The position numbers and the translations under genes are program-made. The notes below the pieces were generated by a model, which had not been told where the DNA came from, searched no databases, and was given only the letters and a program-made list of their open reading frames with translations. Positions 1 through 6,154 of a stretch of 6,154 bases of DNA are shown here, one piece after another; the stretch's first letter is position 1, and every line of letters starts with the position of its first letter. The DNA comes from Candidatus Competibacteraceae bacterium (GTDB lineage: Bacteria; Pseudomonadota; Gammaproteobacteria; Competibacterales; Competibacteraceae), in contig JAGRHM010000072.1 in the NCBI GenBank assembly GCA_020445005.1, positions 1-6,154 on the forward strand, written 5' to 3'.

Positions 1-2384
1 TGGCGTTGCAGGTCTATACTCGGGAGGCCTTCCCCGAGCAATGGGCCATGGCGCAAAATAACCTGGCCAATGCGTACCGCGACCGGATCCGGGGCGAGCG
101 GGCCGAGAACCTGGAGCGGGCGATCCAGACCTACCAGCAGGCGTTGCAGGTCCGAACCCGAGAGGCCTTCCCCACCAATTGGGCTGCGACGCAAAACAAC
201 TTGGCTGTTGCGTACCACGACCGGATCCGGGGTGAGCGGGCGGAGAACCTGGAGCAGGCCCTCGCCGCCTCCGAGTTGGCGTTGCAGGTCTATACTCGGG
301 AAGCCTTCCCCGAGCAATGGGCTATGACGCAACACAACCTGGCCAATGCGTACAGCGACCGGATCCGGGGTGAGCGGGCGGAGAACCTGGAGCAGGCCCT
401 CGCCGCCTCCGAGTTGGCGTTGCAGGTCTTTACCCGGGAGACCTTCCCCACCGATTGGGCCATGACGCAAAACAACTTGGCCCTTGCGTACGGCGACCGG
501 ATCAGGGGCGAGCGGGCCGAGAACCTGGAGCAGGCGATCCAGGCCTATCAGTTCAGTCTGGAAGTCTATCGTCCTGATGCGTTTCCGCGGGACAGTCGGC
601 GAGCCGCCCGCGGCTTGGGCGACCTCTACTTCGCGCAACAGCGCTGGATTGAAGCCACCGCCGCCTACCGACAAGCCCTCCAGGCCGCCGAAATCCTCTA
701 CCAGAGTGCCTCGTTCTTCGACAACCAAGCCGCCGAGCTCACTGCAACCGGCGATCTTCATCATCGTGCGGCCTACGCTTTGGCGCAGGTCGGCGATCTT
801 CAAACCGCTGTCCTCACCCTGGAGCAAGGCCGCGCCCGCGGTTTGAGCGATGCTCTGGCCCGGGATCGCGCCGACCTGGAACAACTGCAAACCACGGCCC
901 CCGATCGGTATGACCGCTATCAGCAAGCGGCCGCCCAGCAGCGCCAAATCGAAGACTACCAGCGCGCCCTCAGCGCCCGCCCCGCCGCCGAGCGCCACGG
1001 TCTCAGACCGGACGATCTGCGCCAGCAGCTCGCCCAAGCCCATCAGGAATTGCAGAACGCCATCGCGGCGATTCGCCAAATCCCTGGATACGCTGACTTC
1101 CTCGCGCCGCCCGATTTCGCGGAGATTGTCAGCGCGCTTCCTCTCGCTCGATCCGTCGACCCGGAGTGCGGGGGAGAGCGCGAAGAACAGGGCGCGCTGG
1201 TCTACCTGGTCACCACGGAGGCGGGCAGTCTCGCGATAGTGGTCACCGCATCCGGTGACGCCATCGGAAACCCGACCGCCACCATTGAGCCTCTCTGGAT
1301 CAACGACCTGTCTCAGGATTCCCTACGCAAACTGCTTTTCGGGACCCCCGAGGCTTTTGGTGGCTGGTTTGGCACCTACGATCAGCGAGAGACGGATGGA
1401 GCGGCATGGCGGGCCGCCATCGACCGAGGCACGGCCGAACTGGGGGACGGCTTGATGGCGCCCCTCAGCCAACACTTAACCGCGCGCGGCGTTCGGCACG
1501 CCATCCTGATTCCCACCGGCTACTTAGGATTGCTCCCCCTGCACGCCGCTTGGATCCCCGACCCGACCGTTCCCAGCGGACGCCGTTACGCCTTCGATCG
1601 CCTGTACTTCAGCTATGCGCCAAACGCCCGCTCCCTCAAGGCGGCCCAGGCTATCGCCCGTCGCACCCCACCGGATTCGCTCCTCGCCATCGACGAACCC
1701 ACCCACAACGGAGCCGATCCTTTACCCCATTCGCAACCGGAAATCGACGCCGCGATCGCTACCTTCTCTCAGCAGCACCAACATCTCCGCCTCCGCCATG
1801 CTCAAGCGACCGCCGTGGCGGTGCGCGACGCACTACCCCACTACGCCGTTTGGCACTTTTCCTGTCATGGTTCCGCTAACTTCGCAGACCCCCTCTACAG
1901 CGGACTGGCGCTGGCCAACACCGACGTCCTCACCCTGCGCGATATCCTCGCTCTCCGGCTGAGCGGTGTGCGGCTGGCCGTGCTTTCCGCCTGCGAAACC
2001 GGCTTGCCGGGCGCCGAGCTTCTCGATGAAGTAGTCAGCCTCCCTGCCGGCTTGCTCCAGGCCGGCGTGGCCGGGGTCATCGCTTCGCTCTGGTCGGTGT
2101 CCGACTTCAGTACGATGCTGCTGCTCACCCGCTTCCACGACTTCTGGCGCATCGAAGGGCTGGCCATCGATCAGGCCCTCCGGCGGGCGCAACAGTGGGT
2201 GCGCGACACCACCAATCGAGAGAAATTAGTGCATTTCCAAGGCATTGAAGGTGCCTGCGCAAGCGTGGTCTCTCCCGAGGGAGCCCGGTTGCTCTATGGC
2301 AAGCTGGATGACTATGATGAACCCGATCGACGCAGCTTCGCCCATCCTTATCATTGGGCGGCCTTCAGCTATGTGGGTGTTTAG
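1..2384 (+). CDS. TPR-CHAT caspase-like protease, 5' end outside window
   Basis: Probable cysteine protease of the CHAT (caspase HetF associated with TPRs) family, expected in the cytoplasm. The frame is open at the left edge (first whole codon GCG at 3). The TTG at 6 is a leucine inside a repeat, not a start, so the N-terminus is missing. Numbering residues from that TTG, residues 1-184 hold four near-identical 46-residue TPR-like repeats (NNLA.AY.DRIRGERAENLE), a fifth degenerate unit runs to about 230, a charged helical linker with LEQGRARGL covers about 270-360, and the CHAT domain fills about 390-792. The likely catalytic pair is H621 in WHFSCHG (codon 1866-1868) and C663 in LSACETG (codon 1992-1994). 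The C-terminal HPYHWAAFSYVG motif shows the domain is complete. TPRs in this family bind a partner or signal and the CHAT domain cleaves a target. The substrate is unknown; the two following genes are candidates. Family assignment is secure, role inferred. Confidence 0.93.
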   Translation, partial: ALQVYTREAFPEQWAMAQNNLANAYRDRIRGERAENLERAIQTYQQALQVRTREAFPTNWAATQNNLAVAYHDRIRGERAENLEQALAASELALQVYTREAFPEQWAMTQHNLANAYSDRIRGERAENLEQALAASELALQVFTRETFPTDWAMTQNNLALAYGDRIRGERAENLEQAIQAYQFSLEVYRPDAFPRDSRRAARGLGDLYFAQQRWIEATAAYRQALQAAEILYQSASFFDNQAAELTATGDLHHRAAYALAQVGDLQTAVLTLEQGRARGLSDALARDRADLEQLQTTAPDRYDRYQQAAAQQRQIEDYQRALSARPAAERHGLRPDDLRQQLAQAHQELQNAIAAIRQIPGYADFLAPPDFAEIVSALPLARSVDPECGGEREEQGALVYLVTTEAGSLAIVVTASGDAIGNPTATIEPLWINDLSQDSLRKLLFGTPEAFGGWFGTYDQRETDGAAWRAAIDRGTAELGDGLMAPLSQHLTARGVRHAILIPTGYLGLLPLHAAWIPDPTVPSGRRYAFDRLYFSYAPNARSLKAAQAIARRTPPDSLLAIDEPTHNGADPLPHSQPEIDAAIATFSQQHQHLRLRHAQATAVAVRDALPHYAVWHFSCHGSANFADPLYSGLALANTDVLTLRDILALRLSGVRLAVLSACETGLPGAELLDEVVSLPAGLLQAGVAGVIASLWSVSDFSTMLLLTRFHDFWRIEGLAIDQALRRAQQWVRDTTNREKLVHFQGIEGACASVVSPEGARLLYGKLDDYDEPDRRSFAHPYHWAAFSYVGV
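218..291 (+). repeat. 74-nt perfect direct repeat, copy 1
   Basis: This stretch is identical, base for base, to 356-429, exactly one 138-bp unit downstream. It covers the second half of repeat unit 2 and the first bases of unit 3 (encoding DRIRGERAENLEQALAAS and onward). Identity at synonymous positions points to recent duplication or gene conversion rather than protein-level selection. Confidence 0.92.
356..429 (+). repeat. 74-nt perfect direct repeat, copy 2
   Basis: Second copy of the 218-291 sequence, spanning the second half of repeat unit 3 and the start of unit 4. The identity ends at base 430 (T here, A at 292). The flanking base on the left also differs (G at 355, A at 217). Confidence 0.92.
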
Positions 2385-2415
2385 GTTTCGTTTACGACAG
2401 TCATAGGAGTACGCC

Positions 2416-2817
2416 ATGTCCCCCGCGATCGGCATTCTGGACGTTGCCCGTGAGATTCTCCCGGTGCTGCCGAAACTCCTGGGAGAAGACGCGGAAGCCG
2501 TTGAACAATCGCTCACCCGCCTGTTGGAACGAGCACGCTCGGGGGAAGCAGTCGATCATGAGATCCGCGTTTTGTTGGGGAAATATCCAGCAACGGACCG
2601 CTGGAAGCGGGATCGTCTGAGAGGAAACGACGCTGATGGGGTCGACGAAAAATCCTACCAGCCCCTTCCCGGTCAGAGGAACACCCCCCGAGCCGTGAAA
2701 TATGCGTGCCCCGTGTCTGGTTGCAATACCCCTCCGTGGTTTCCGATCGATGCCGGGGATGTGATTCCCTCGTGCGAGATTCACGGTGTGCCGTTTGAGT
2801 CTGTCTCCAATGACTAA
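2416..2817 (+). CDS. Small protein with C-terminal zinc-ribbon-like motif
   Basis: 133-residue protein that I do not recognise as a named family. ATG at 2416 has a good Shine-Dalgarno, AGGAG at 2405-2409, six bases upstream, and lies 31 bases after the TPR-CHAT stop, so co-transcription is likely. Residues 1-56 are predicted mostly helical (DVAREILPVLPKLL, then EAVEQSLTRLLERA). Residues 57-95 are charged and look flexible. Residues 96-128 carry C98-x4-C103-x16-C120-x2-H123 within YACPVSGC...IPSCEIHG, a plausible Cys3His zinc-binding treble-clef or ribbon. No signal peptide or membrane segment is visible. Helical N-domain plus zinc ribbon suggests an adaptor or recognition protein rather than an enzyme. 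Position between a CHAT protease and a membrane protein suggests a partner of either, or a protease substrate cut in the linker; both are inference. Confidence 0.8.
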   Translation: MSPAIGILDVAREILPVLPKLLGEDAEAVEQSLTRLLERARSGEAVDHEIRVLLGKYPATDRWKRDRLRGNDADGVDEKSYQPLPGQRNTPRAVKYACPVSGCNTPPWFPIDAGDVIPSCEIHGVPFESVSND

Positions 2818-2857
2818 GGCGGTCCGGTCGGCGGCCATGCCGGGGGGCTTTTGAGGC

Positions 2858-3763
2858 ATGTCAACCAAGTTCGTTGAGGGCGTTGGCGGCAAACTGGCGG
2901 AACAATGGGTCGCCACCTTGCTGACGCCCGCGTTCGCGTTTTGGGCAGGGGGACTGGCGGCCTGGGGGTATCGCTATGGCTGGGCCTCCCTGCAAACCCC
3001 GTTCACCGCGCTTTCCGAACCCCTCCAAATCGCCTTCCTCGTGGCCCTTTTTCTCGGAGTGACGACTTCCGCCTTTGTTGTCCAGCGCTTCGACCTGATG
3101 GCCTTGCGATCCCTGGAAGGTTACTGGCCGTGGTTGTTCTTCCCGCTGCGTTGGCTGCTGCTTTGGTGGCAGAAAAAGCAGTACGAGAAGTCCCGACAAC
3201 AGTGGCAGGCATTGATGAGTAAGGAACGGCAGGCACTGACCGCGAGGGAAACCGAGCGCCTCGCCAGACTGGACGAGTGGCTGATCCGCATGCCTCGGCG
3301 ACCCGAGCAACTGCTGCCCACTCGCTTGGGCAATCTTCTGCGAGCGGCTGAACTGCGTCCGCAATACAAATACGGACTGGATACCGTCATTTGCTGGCCG
3401 CGCCTGTGGCTCCTCCTGCCCGATGCCGTCAAAAAAGACCTGCAAGAAGCCCGCGCTGATCTCAATACCGCCGCTCGCACCTGGCTCTGGAGTCTGCTCT
3501 TTATAGTCTGGACCCCGTGGGCCTGGTGGGCGGCTCCGATCGGCATCGGGGTCGCCCTCTTCACTTATTATTCCTGGGCGCTGAATGCTGCCAAAAACTA
3601 TGGAGAATTGATCGAGGCCACTTTTGATGTGCATCGCCACCTGCTTTATGAATCTCTCCGCTGGGACTTACCTGACTCGGATAAGCCATCGGAAGAGCGC
3701 CAGAAGGGGCGGAAACTAACCGAGTACCTATGGCGAGGCGTCAAGCCAGATGAAGCGAATTAA
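2858..3763 (+). CDS. Tryptophan-rich multi-pass membrane protein of unknown function
   Basis: 301-residue integral membrane protein with no family name I can give. ATG 2858 is the first possible start, because an in-frame TGA sits at 2852-2854. GAGG at 2853-2856 is too close to be an ideal ribosome site, and the G-run at 2842-2847 may serve instead. Hydrophobic segments lie near 19-40, 56-77, 208-223 and 224-243, the last two forming a tight hairpin. Residues 88-104 are an amphipathic, Trp-rich stretch followed by a charged helical, possibly coiled-coil region (105-145). Residues 153-187 contain LPTRLGNLLRAAE and YGLDTVICWPRLW, which look like a conserved globular core. The protein has 22 tryptophans. 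The C-terminal 60 residues are polar. It follows the zinc-ribbon gene by 40 bases. In a CHAT operon a membrane protein could be the effector (pore or membrane disruption) or a membrane anchor; neither is shown. Confidence 0.82.
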   Translation: MSTKFVEGVGGKLAEQWVATLLTPAFAFWAGGLAAWGYRYGWASLQTPFTALSEPLQIAFLVALFLGVTTSAFVVQRFDLMALRSLEGYWPWLFFPLRWLLLWWQKKQYEKSRQQWQALMSKERQALTARETERLARLDEWLIRMPRRPEQLLPTRLGNLLRAAELRPQYKYGLDTVICWPRLWLLLPDAVKKDLQEARADLNTAARTWLWSLLFIVWTPWAWWAAPIGIGVALFTYYSWALNAAKNYGELIEATFDVHRHLLYESLRWDLPDSDKPSEERQKGRKLTEYLWRGVKPDEAN

Positions 3764-3775
3764 TGAGGATAATTT

Positions 3776-4267
3776 ATGAAAATTAAAGCTCTGCATCAGT
3801 ACAATCAAAGTGTGGACAGGATTTTCGGCCTGTTCCACGATCCTGATTTCATGAAGGAGAAATATGTTGGAATCGGCGCCCGCAATATCCAGGTTGTGGA
3901 GTGCGCTGGCAGCGAGGGTCACTACCGCATCAAGGTCCACCGGGAAGTCCCTGCCGACGTGCCCGCGTTGTTGAAGAAATTTCTCAATCCCTGGAATACT
4001 TTGGTGCAAAGCGAGCAATGGGAAGGCAAGGCGGGCGGCCCGTATCGCTGCAAGTTTGGCATCGAGGTTTCCGGGGTGCCGGTCAGCATTGGGGGCGAAA
4101 TGGAGCTACGCGCCCAAGGCGATGGTTGTGTCAACGAGGTGCGGCTGGATGTGAAATGCGGGATTCCCCTGGTCGGCGGCAAGCTGGCGGATTTCGTCGG
4201 CAGCGATGCGGAGAAGGCGGTGCAAGCCGAATACGAGTTTATCCGCAATCATTTAGCCAAGGGTTGA
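3776..4267 (+). CDS. DUF2505 family protein, SRPBCC-like fold
   Basis: 163-residue soluble protein resembling the DUF2505 family, whose members are related to the START/SRPBCC lipid- or ligand-binding fold. Family-like features are the N-terminal strand and helix (KALHQYNQSVDRIFGLFHDP), YRIKVHREVPADVP at about 46-59, the FLNPWNTLVQSEQW segment, GPYRCKFGIEVSGVPVSIGG, and a long C-terminal helix (SDAEKAVQAEYEFIRNHL) closing the cavity. ATG 3776 has GAGGA at 3765-3769 with a six-base spacer and lies 12 bases after the membrane-protein stop, so it is very probably co-transcribed. No catalytic residues are known for the family. A role in binding a hydrophobic ligand or lipid is inferred from the fold. 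It may belong to the upstream module or be an independent cell-envelope gene. Its stop is only four bases from the convergent osmC-like stop. Confidence 0.78.
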   Translation: MKIKALHQYNQSVDRIFGLFHDPDFMKEKYVGIGARNIQVVECAGSEGHYRIKVHREVPADVPALLKKFLNPWNTLVQSEQWEGKAGGPYRCKFGIEVSGVPVSIGGEMELRAQGDGCVNEVRLDVKCGIPLVGGKLADFVGSDAEKAVQAEYEFIRNHLAKG

Positions 4268-4271
4268 GCGA

Positions 4272-4709
4272 TTACCCCGCTGGCGGCGCTTCGCCAGGCT
4301 GGCGAATTTCAAAGGTATGGGTGATTTGTGCGGTCTGGCCCAGCATGATAGAGGCTGAGCAGTACTTTTCCGCCGAGAGATGGATGGCGCGCTCAACATG
4401 CTTCGCGCTCAGATTCAGGCCGGTGAGGATGAAATGGACGCGGATCTGGGTAAAAACCTTGGGTTCGCTATCGGCTCTATCAGCGTCCAGTTGCACTTCG
4501 CAACCGCGCAGATCCTGCCGGGCCTTACGCAGGATATTGACCACATCGATAGCAGTACAACCACCCATGCCCATCAAGAGCATTTCCATCGGTCGCGGCC
4601 CGAGGTTGTGCCCGCCCAATTCCGGCGGACCGTCCATGACCAGAGCGTGACCGCTGGGGGACTGGGCAACATAAGTCATATCTTCCAGCCAGATAACACG
4701 GGTTTTCAT
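4272..4709 (-). CDS. OsmC family peroxiredoxin-like protein
   Basis: 145-residue OsmC/Ohr superfamily protein, closest by eye to the YhfA-like branch. OsmC-type proteins reduce organic hydroperoxides with a two-cysteine mechanism. Both signature cysteines are present: C51 in MGGCTAIDVV, at the start of the central helix, and C117 in AEKYCSASIML. Length is typical and the protein looks complete. The start at 4709 is backed by AAGGA (4716-4720 on the opposite strand) six bases upstream. It lies 69 bases beyond trpC on the same strand, but an intrinsic terminator stands between them, so it is expressed by read-through or from its own promoter, for which I see no convincing site. In Pseudomonas an OsmC-like gene also lies just beyond trpGDC (from memory, PA0653), so this is probably ancestral neighbourhood. 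It could act on a substrate other than peroxides, as YhfA-like proteins are poorly characterised. Confidence 0.92.
   Translation of the reverse strand: MKTRVIWLEDMTYVAQSPSGHALVMDGPPELGGHNLGPRPMEMLLMGMGGCTAIDVVNILRKARQDLRGCEVQLDADRADSEPKVFTQIRVHFILTGLNLSAKHVERAIHLSAEKYCSASIMLGQTAQITHTFEIRQPGEAPPAG
4287..4310 (+). terminator. Possible weak terminator hairpin after the plus-strand operon
   Basis: TTCGCCA at 4290-4296 and TGGCGAA at 4300-4306 form a perfect seven-base-pair stem with a three-base loop, followed by TTTC. It sits 22 bases beyond the DUF2505 stop, inside the 3' end of the opposing osmC-like gene. A competing stem (CTGGCG 4280-4285 with CGCCAG 4292-4297) uses the same central arm. 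The T-run is short, so termination of plus-strand transcripts here is only a possibility. Confidence 0.35.
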
Positions 4710-4732
4710 TGGGGTTCCTTAAAACGTCAAGC

Positions 4733-4758
4733 AAAAACGCCTCTCCGGTTGAGAGAGG
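4733..4758 (-). terminator. Intrinsic terminator after trpC
   Basis: Read on the minus strand, CCTCTC (4758-4753) pairs with GAGAGG (4745-4740) around a seven-base loop, which can tighten to five with a U-G pair. The stem is followed by CG and five Ts (4737-4733). It starts 20 bases past the trpC stop, the right place to end the trp transcript. The osmC-like start is only 24 bases beyond the T-run, leaving little room for a separate promoter, so partial read-through is likely. Confidence 0.72.
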
Positions 4759-4778
4759 ACTTGGGAAATAAGAAAAAT

Positions 4779-5579
4779 TTAAACGCCAAACAATTCCGCC
4801 AGTTTCGCGCCGGGGTCCGGGGCGCGCATGAACGCTTCACCGACCAGAAAGGCGTGGACGCCGTGTTCACGCATTAAGGCTACGTCCGCAGGAGTATGAA
4901 TCCCGCTTTCGGTAACGACCGTGCGGTCGCCGGGAATGTGAGCCAGCAAATTCAACGTGACGTTCAGCCGCGTTTCAAACGTGCGCAGATTGCGATTGTT
5001 GACGCCGATCAGCGGGGCGTCGATCAGTAACGCCCGCTCCAATTCCTCGGCATCATGGACCTCCACCAGGATATCCATTCCCAACCGGGTCGCCAATTCC
5101 GTCAGTTCGCGCAATGCTGCGTTATCCAGTGCGGCGACAATCAGCAGGATGCAGTCCGCCCCAATCAGCCGCGCTTCGTAAACCTGATAGGGATCGATGA
5201 TGAAATCCTTGCGCAACGCCGGCAGGGCGCAAGCCGTCCGGGCTTCCTGTAAGTAAGCCTCGCAGCCCTGGAAGAAATCCCGATCAGTCAACACGGACAG
5301 CGCAGCAGCTCCAGCTTGGGCATAACTGCGGGCGATATCCGCCGGGGCAAATGGATCGCGCAGCAATCCTTTGCTGGGCGAGGCGCGCTTGATCTCGGCA
5401 ATGACTGCCGGCTGGTCTGCGGCAATAGCATTTTTCAAAGCGGTCAGGAACGGACGCGGGGCTGGCAGATTCCCCACCTGCCGCATCAACGCCGAGAGAC
5501 TCAAGCACGCGCTGCGTTCAACAACTTCCTCGGTCTTGCGCGCCAGGATTTTTTTCAGGATATCGGGCGTATCGTTCAT
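4779..5579 (-). CDS. trpC: Indole-3-glycerol phosphate synthase
   Basis: Cytoplasmic enzyme of tryptophan synthesis that closes the indole ring of CdRP with loss of CO2 and water. The 266-residue protein is a complete single-domain (beta/alpha)8 barrel of normal length, not fused to TrpF. From the chosen start, family landmarks are E62/K64 in [11 protein letters not shown], the catalytic acid lysine K124 in [11 protein letters not shown], the catalytic base E173 in [11 protein letters not shown]194 in [11 protein letters not shown]224/S225 in TESGI, and the phosphate-binding VGEAFM near the end. The frame also has an ATG at 5598-5600, but the start at 5577-5579 is preferred: it gives the family-typical N-terminus [15 protein letters not shown] and overlaps the trpD stop as ATGA. 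No clear Shine-Dalgarno precedes it, so translation is probably coupled to trpD. An intrinsic terminator follows. Confidence 0.97.
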   Translation of the reverse strand: MNDTPDILKKILARKTEEVVERSACLSLSALMRQVGNLPAPRPFLTALKNAIAADQPAVIAEIKRASPSKGLLRDPFAPADIARSYAQAGAAALSVLTDRDFFQGCEAYLQEARTACALPALRKDFIIDPYQVYEARLIGADCILLIVAALDNAALRELTELATRLGMDILVEVHDAEELERALLIDAPLIGVNNRNLRTFETRLNVTLNLLAHIPGDRTVVTESGIHTPADVALMREHGVHAFLVGEAFMRAPDPGAKLAELFGV

Positions 5580-6154
5580 GAGGCCAGTTTCTGCGTACAA
5601 CGCACGAACTCATCCAGCTTGGCGCGGGCTGCGCCGCTGGCCAGAGTTTCGCCGGCCAGGGTGATGCCGTCGGCGATGGAAGAGGTCAGATTGGCGGTAT
5701 ACAACGCCGCACCAGCGTTCAGAGCGACGATGTCGCGCGGCGCGCCGGGTTGATTGTCCAGCGCATTGAGCAAGAGCATCTTCGAGTGCTCGGCATTGGC
5801 GACTTTGAGACTGCGATTCGAGATCATCGACAACCCGAAGTCCTCGGGATGGATTTCATATTCCACAATTTCGCCGTTTTTGAGTTCGCCCACCTGAGTG
5901 GCAGCGCCCAATGAGATTTCATCCATGCCATCTTTACCCCAGACCACCAGCACATGCTGTGCGCCCAGGCGTTGCATGACGCGGATCTGGATGCCGACCA
6001 GGTCGGGATGGAAGACGCCCATCAACTGATTCGGAGCGCCAGCCGGATTGGTCAGCGGGCCAAGAATATTGAAGATCGTGCGCACCCCCATCTCGCGCCG
6101 CACCGGAGCAACATTTTTCATCGCTGCATGATGATTGGGCGCGAACATGAAGCC
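5576..6154 (-). CDS. trpD: Anthranilate phosphoribosyltransferase, C-terminal part
   Basis: Transfers the phosphoribosyl group of PRPP to anthranilate, the step before TrpF and TrpC in tryptophan synthesis. The frame stays open to the right edge (codons for G-F precede the ATG at 6148, giving [14 protein letters not shown]). That ATG is therefore an internal methionine and the N-terminal part, roughly the first 150 residues of about 340, is outside the window. The 192 visible residues carry family signatures: [18 protein letters not shown] with the anthranilate-side His and Arg residues, [16 protein letters not shown], the metal-binding acidic pair in KDGMDEIS, and [10 protein letters not shown] near the C-terminus. 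The stop TGA (5576-5578) overlaps the trpC start in ATGA. In this gene order trpG and perhaps trpE would be expected further right, beyond the window. Confidence 0.96.
   Translation of the reverse strand, partial: GFMFAPNHHAAMKNVAPVRREMGVRTIFNILGPLTNPAGAPNQLMGVFHPDLVGIQIRVMQRLGAQHVLVVWGKDGMDEISLGAATQVGELKNGEIVEYEIHPEDFGLSMISNRSLKVANAEHSKMLLLNALDNQPGAPRDIVALNAGAALYTANLTSSIADGITLAGETLASGAARAKLDEFVRCTQKLAS

Larger units (their letters stand above)
3..554 (+). repeat. Four tandem 138-bp in-frame TPR-coding repeats
   Basis: Units begin at 3, 141, 279 and 417, each with GCGTTGCAGGTC, and each encodes 46 residues. A diverged fifth unit starts at 555 (SLEVYRPDAFPRD). The 46-residue period is longer than the classic 34-residue TPR and matches the extended repeats often attached to CHAT domains. 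The array is already in phase at the left edge, so more units probably lie upstream. Because 138 is a multiple of three, unit gain or loss would keep the frame. The first halves of units 1 and 3 resemble each other (FPEQWAM), as do those of units 2 and 4 (FPTNWA/FPTDWA). The second halves pair differently: 2 with 3, and 1 with 4. Confidence 0.93.

Noticed and set aside
3..554. The tandem 138-bp repeats as a CRISPR array or noncoding satellite
   Set aside because: The repeats are contiguous, without spacers, and keep one open frame encoding TPR helices.
2820..2851. Possible terminator between the zinc-ribbon gene and the membrane-protein gene (CGGC/GCCG stem followed by G-run and TTTT)
   Set aside because: The stem is only four to five pairs, the T-run is four bases and the gap is 40 bases. 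It looks more like a GC-rich spacer with a ribosome-binding role than a real stop.
2861..3640. 259-residue open frame on the minus strand
   Set aside because: It is antisense to the membrane-protein gene, with Gly/Pro/Gln/Arg-rich composition, no recognisable motifs, and exact overlap with a better-supported gene; a GC-rich shadow frame.
4723..4728. TTGACG on the minus strand as a -35 box for the osmC-like gene
   Set aside because: A -10 box at normal spacing would fall inside the osmC coding region, downstream of its start codon.
4767..4795. TTGTTT / TATTTC with 17-base spacing on the minus strand as an osmC promoter
   Set aside because: Each box matches only about half of the sigma-70 consensus, in AT-rich sequence just before a terminator; not enough to call.
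5580..5600. Longer trpC starting at ATG 5598-5600
   Set aside because: It would add seven residues (MYAETGL) not typical of the family and overlap trpD further; ATG at 5577-5579 gives the usual N-terminus and a classic ATGA coupling with the trpD stop.

Overview
The window is GC-rich bacterial DNA with two gene blocks that converge tail to tail near position 4270. The right-hand block (minus strand, entering from the right edge) is core metabolism: the end of trpD, a complete trpC coupled to it by an ATGA overlap, an intrinsic terminator, and an OsmC-family peroxiredoxin-like gene. A trpD-trpC order with an osmC-like gene close behind recalls the trpGDC neighbourhood of gammaproteobacteria such as Pseudomonas, so I infer a gammaproteobacterium. 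A Competibacter- or Thiotrichales-like lineage with many TPR-CHAT proteins would fit, but that is only a guess.

The left-hand block (plus strand) is accessory in character. It opens inside a large TPR-CHAT protein: four almost identical 46-residue TPR-like repeats, a helical linker, and a C-terminal caspase-like CHAT protease domain with an intact His/Cys pair. The gene's 5' end lies outside the window. Close behind it come a 133-residue protein with a C-terminal Cys3His zinc-ribbon-like motif, a 301-residue tryptophan-rich membrane protein with about four transmembrane helices and a charged helical segment, and a 163-residue DUF2505/SRPBCC-like protein. The gaps are 31, 40 and 12 bases, all on one strand, so they look like one transcription unit.

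The most interesting reading is that TPR-CHAT sensor/protease, small zinc protein and membrane protein form a conflict (defence or regulated cell-death) module beside the housekeeping trp locus. CHAT proteases are known to act this way in the CRISPR-associated Craspase and in caspase-like defence systems. That the 133- and 301-residue proteins are its adaptor and effector is inference from operon layout and protein architecture, not a recognised named system. The DUF2505 gene may be part of the module or may simply be the last gene of the unit.

No tRNA, rRNA, CRISPR array, insertion sequence or phage gene was seen. No gene-free stretch exceeds 100 bases.
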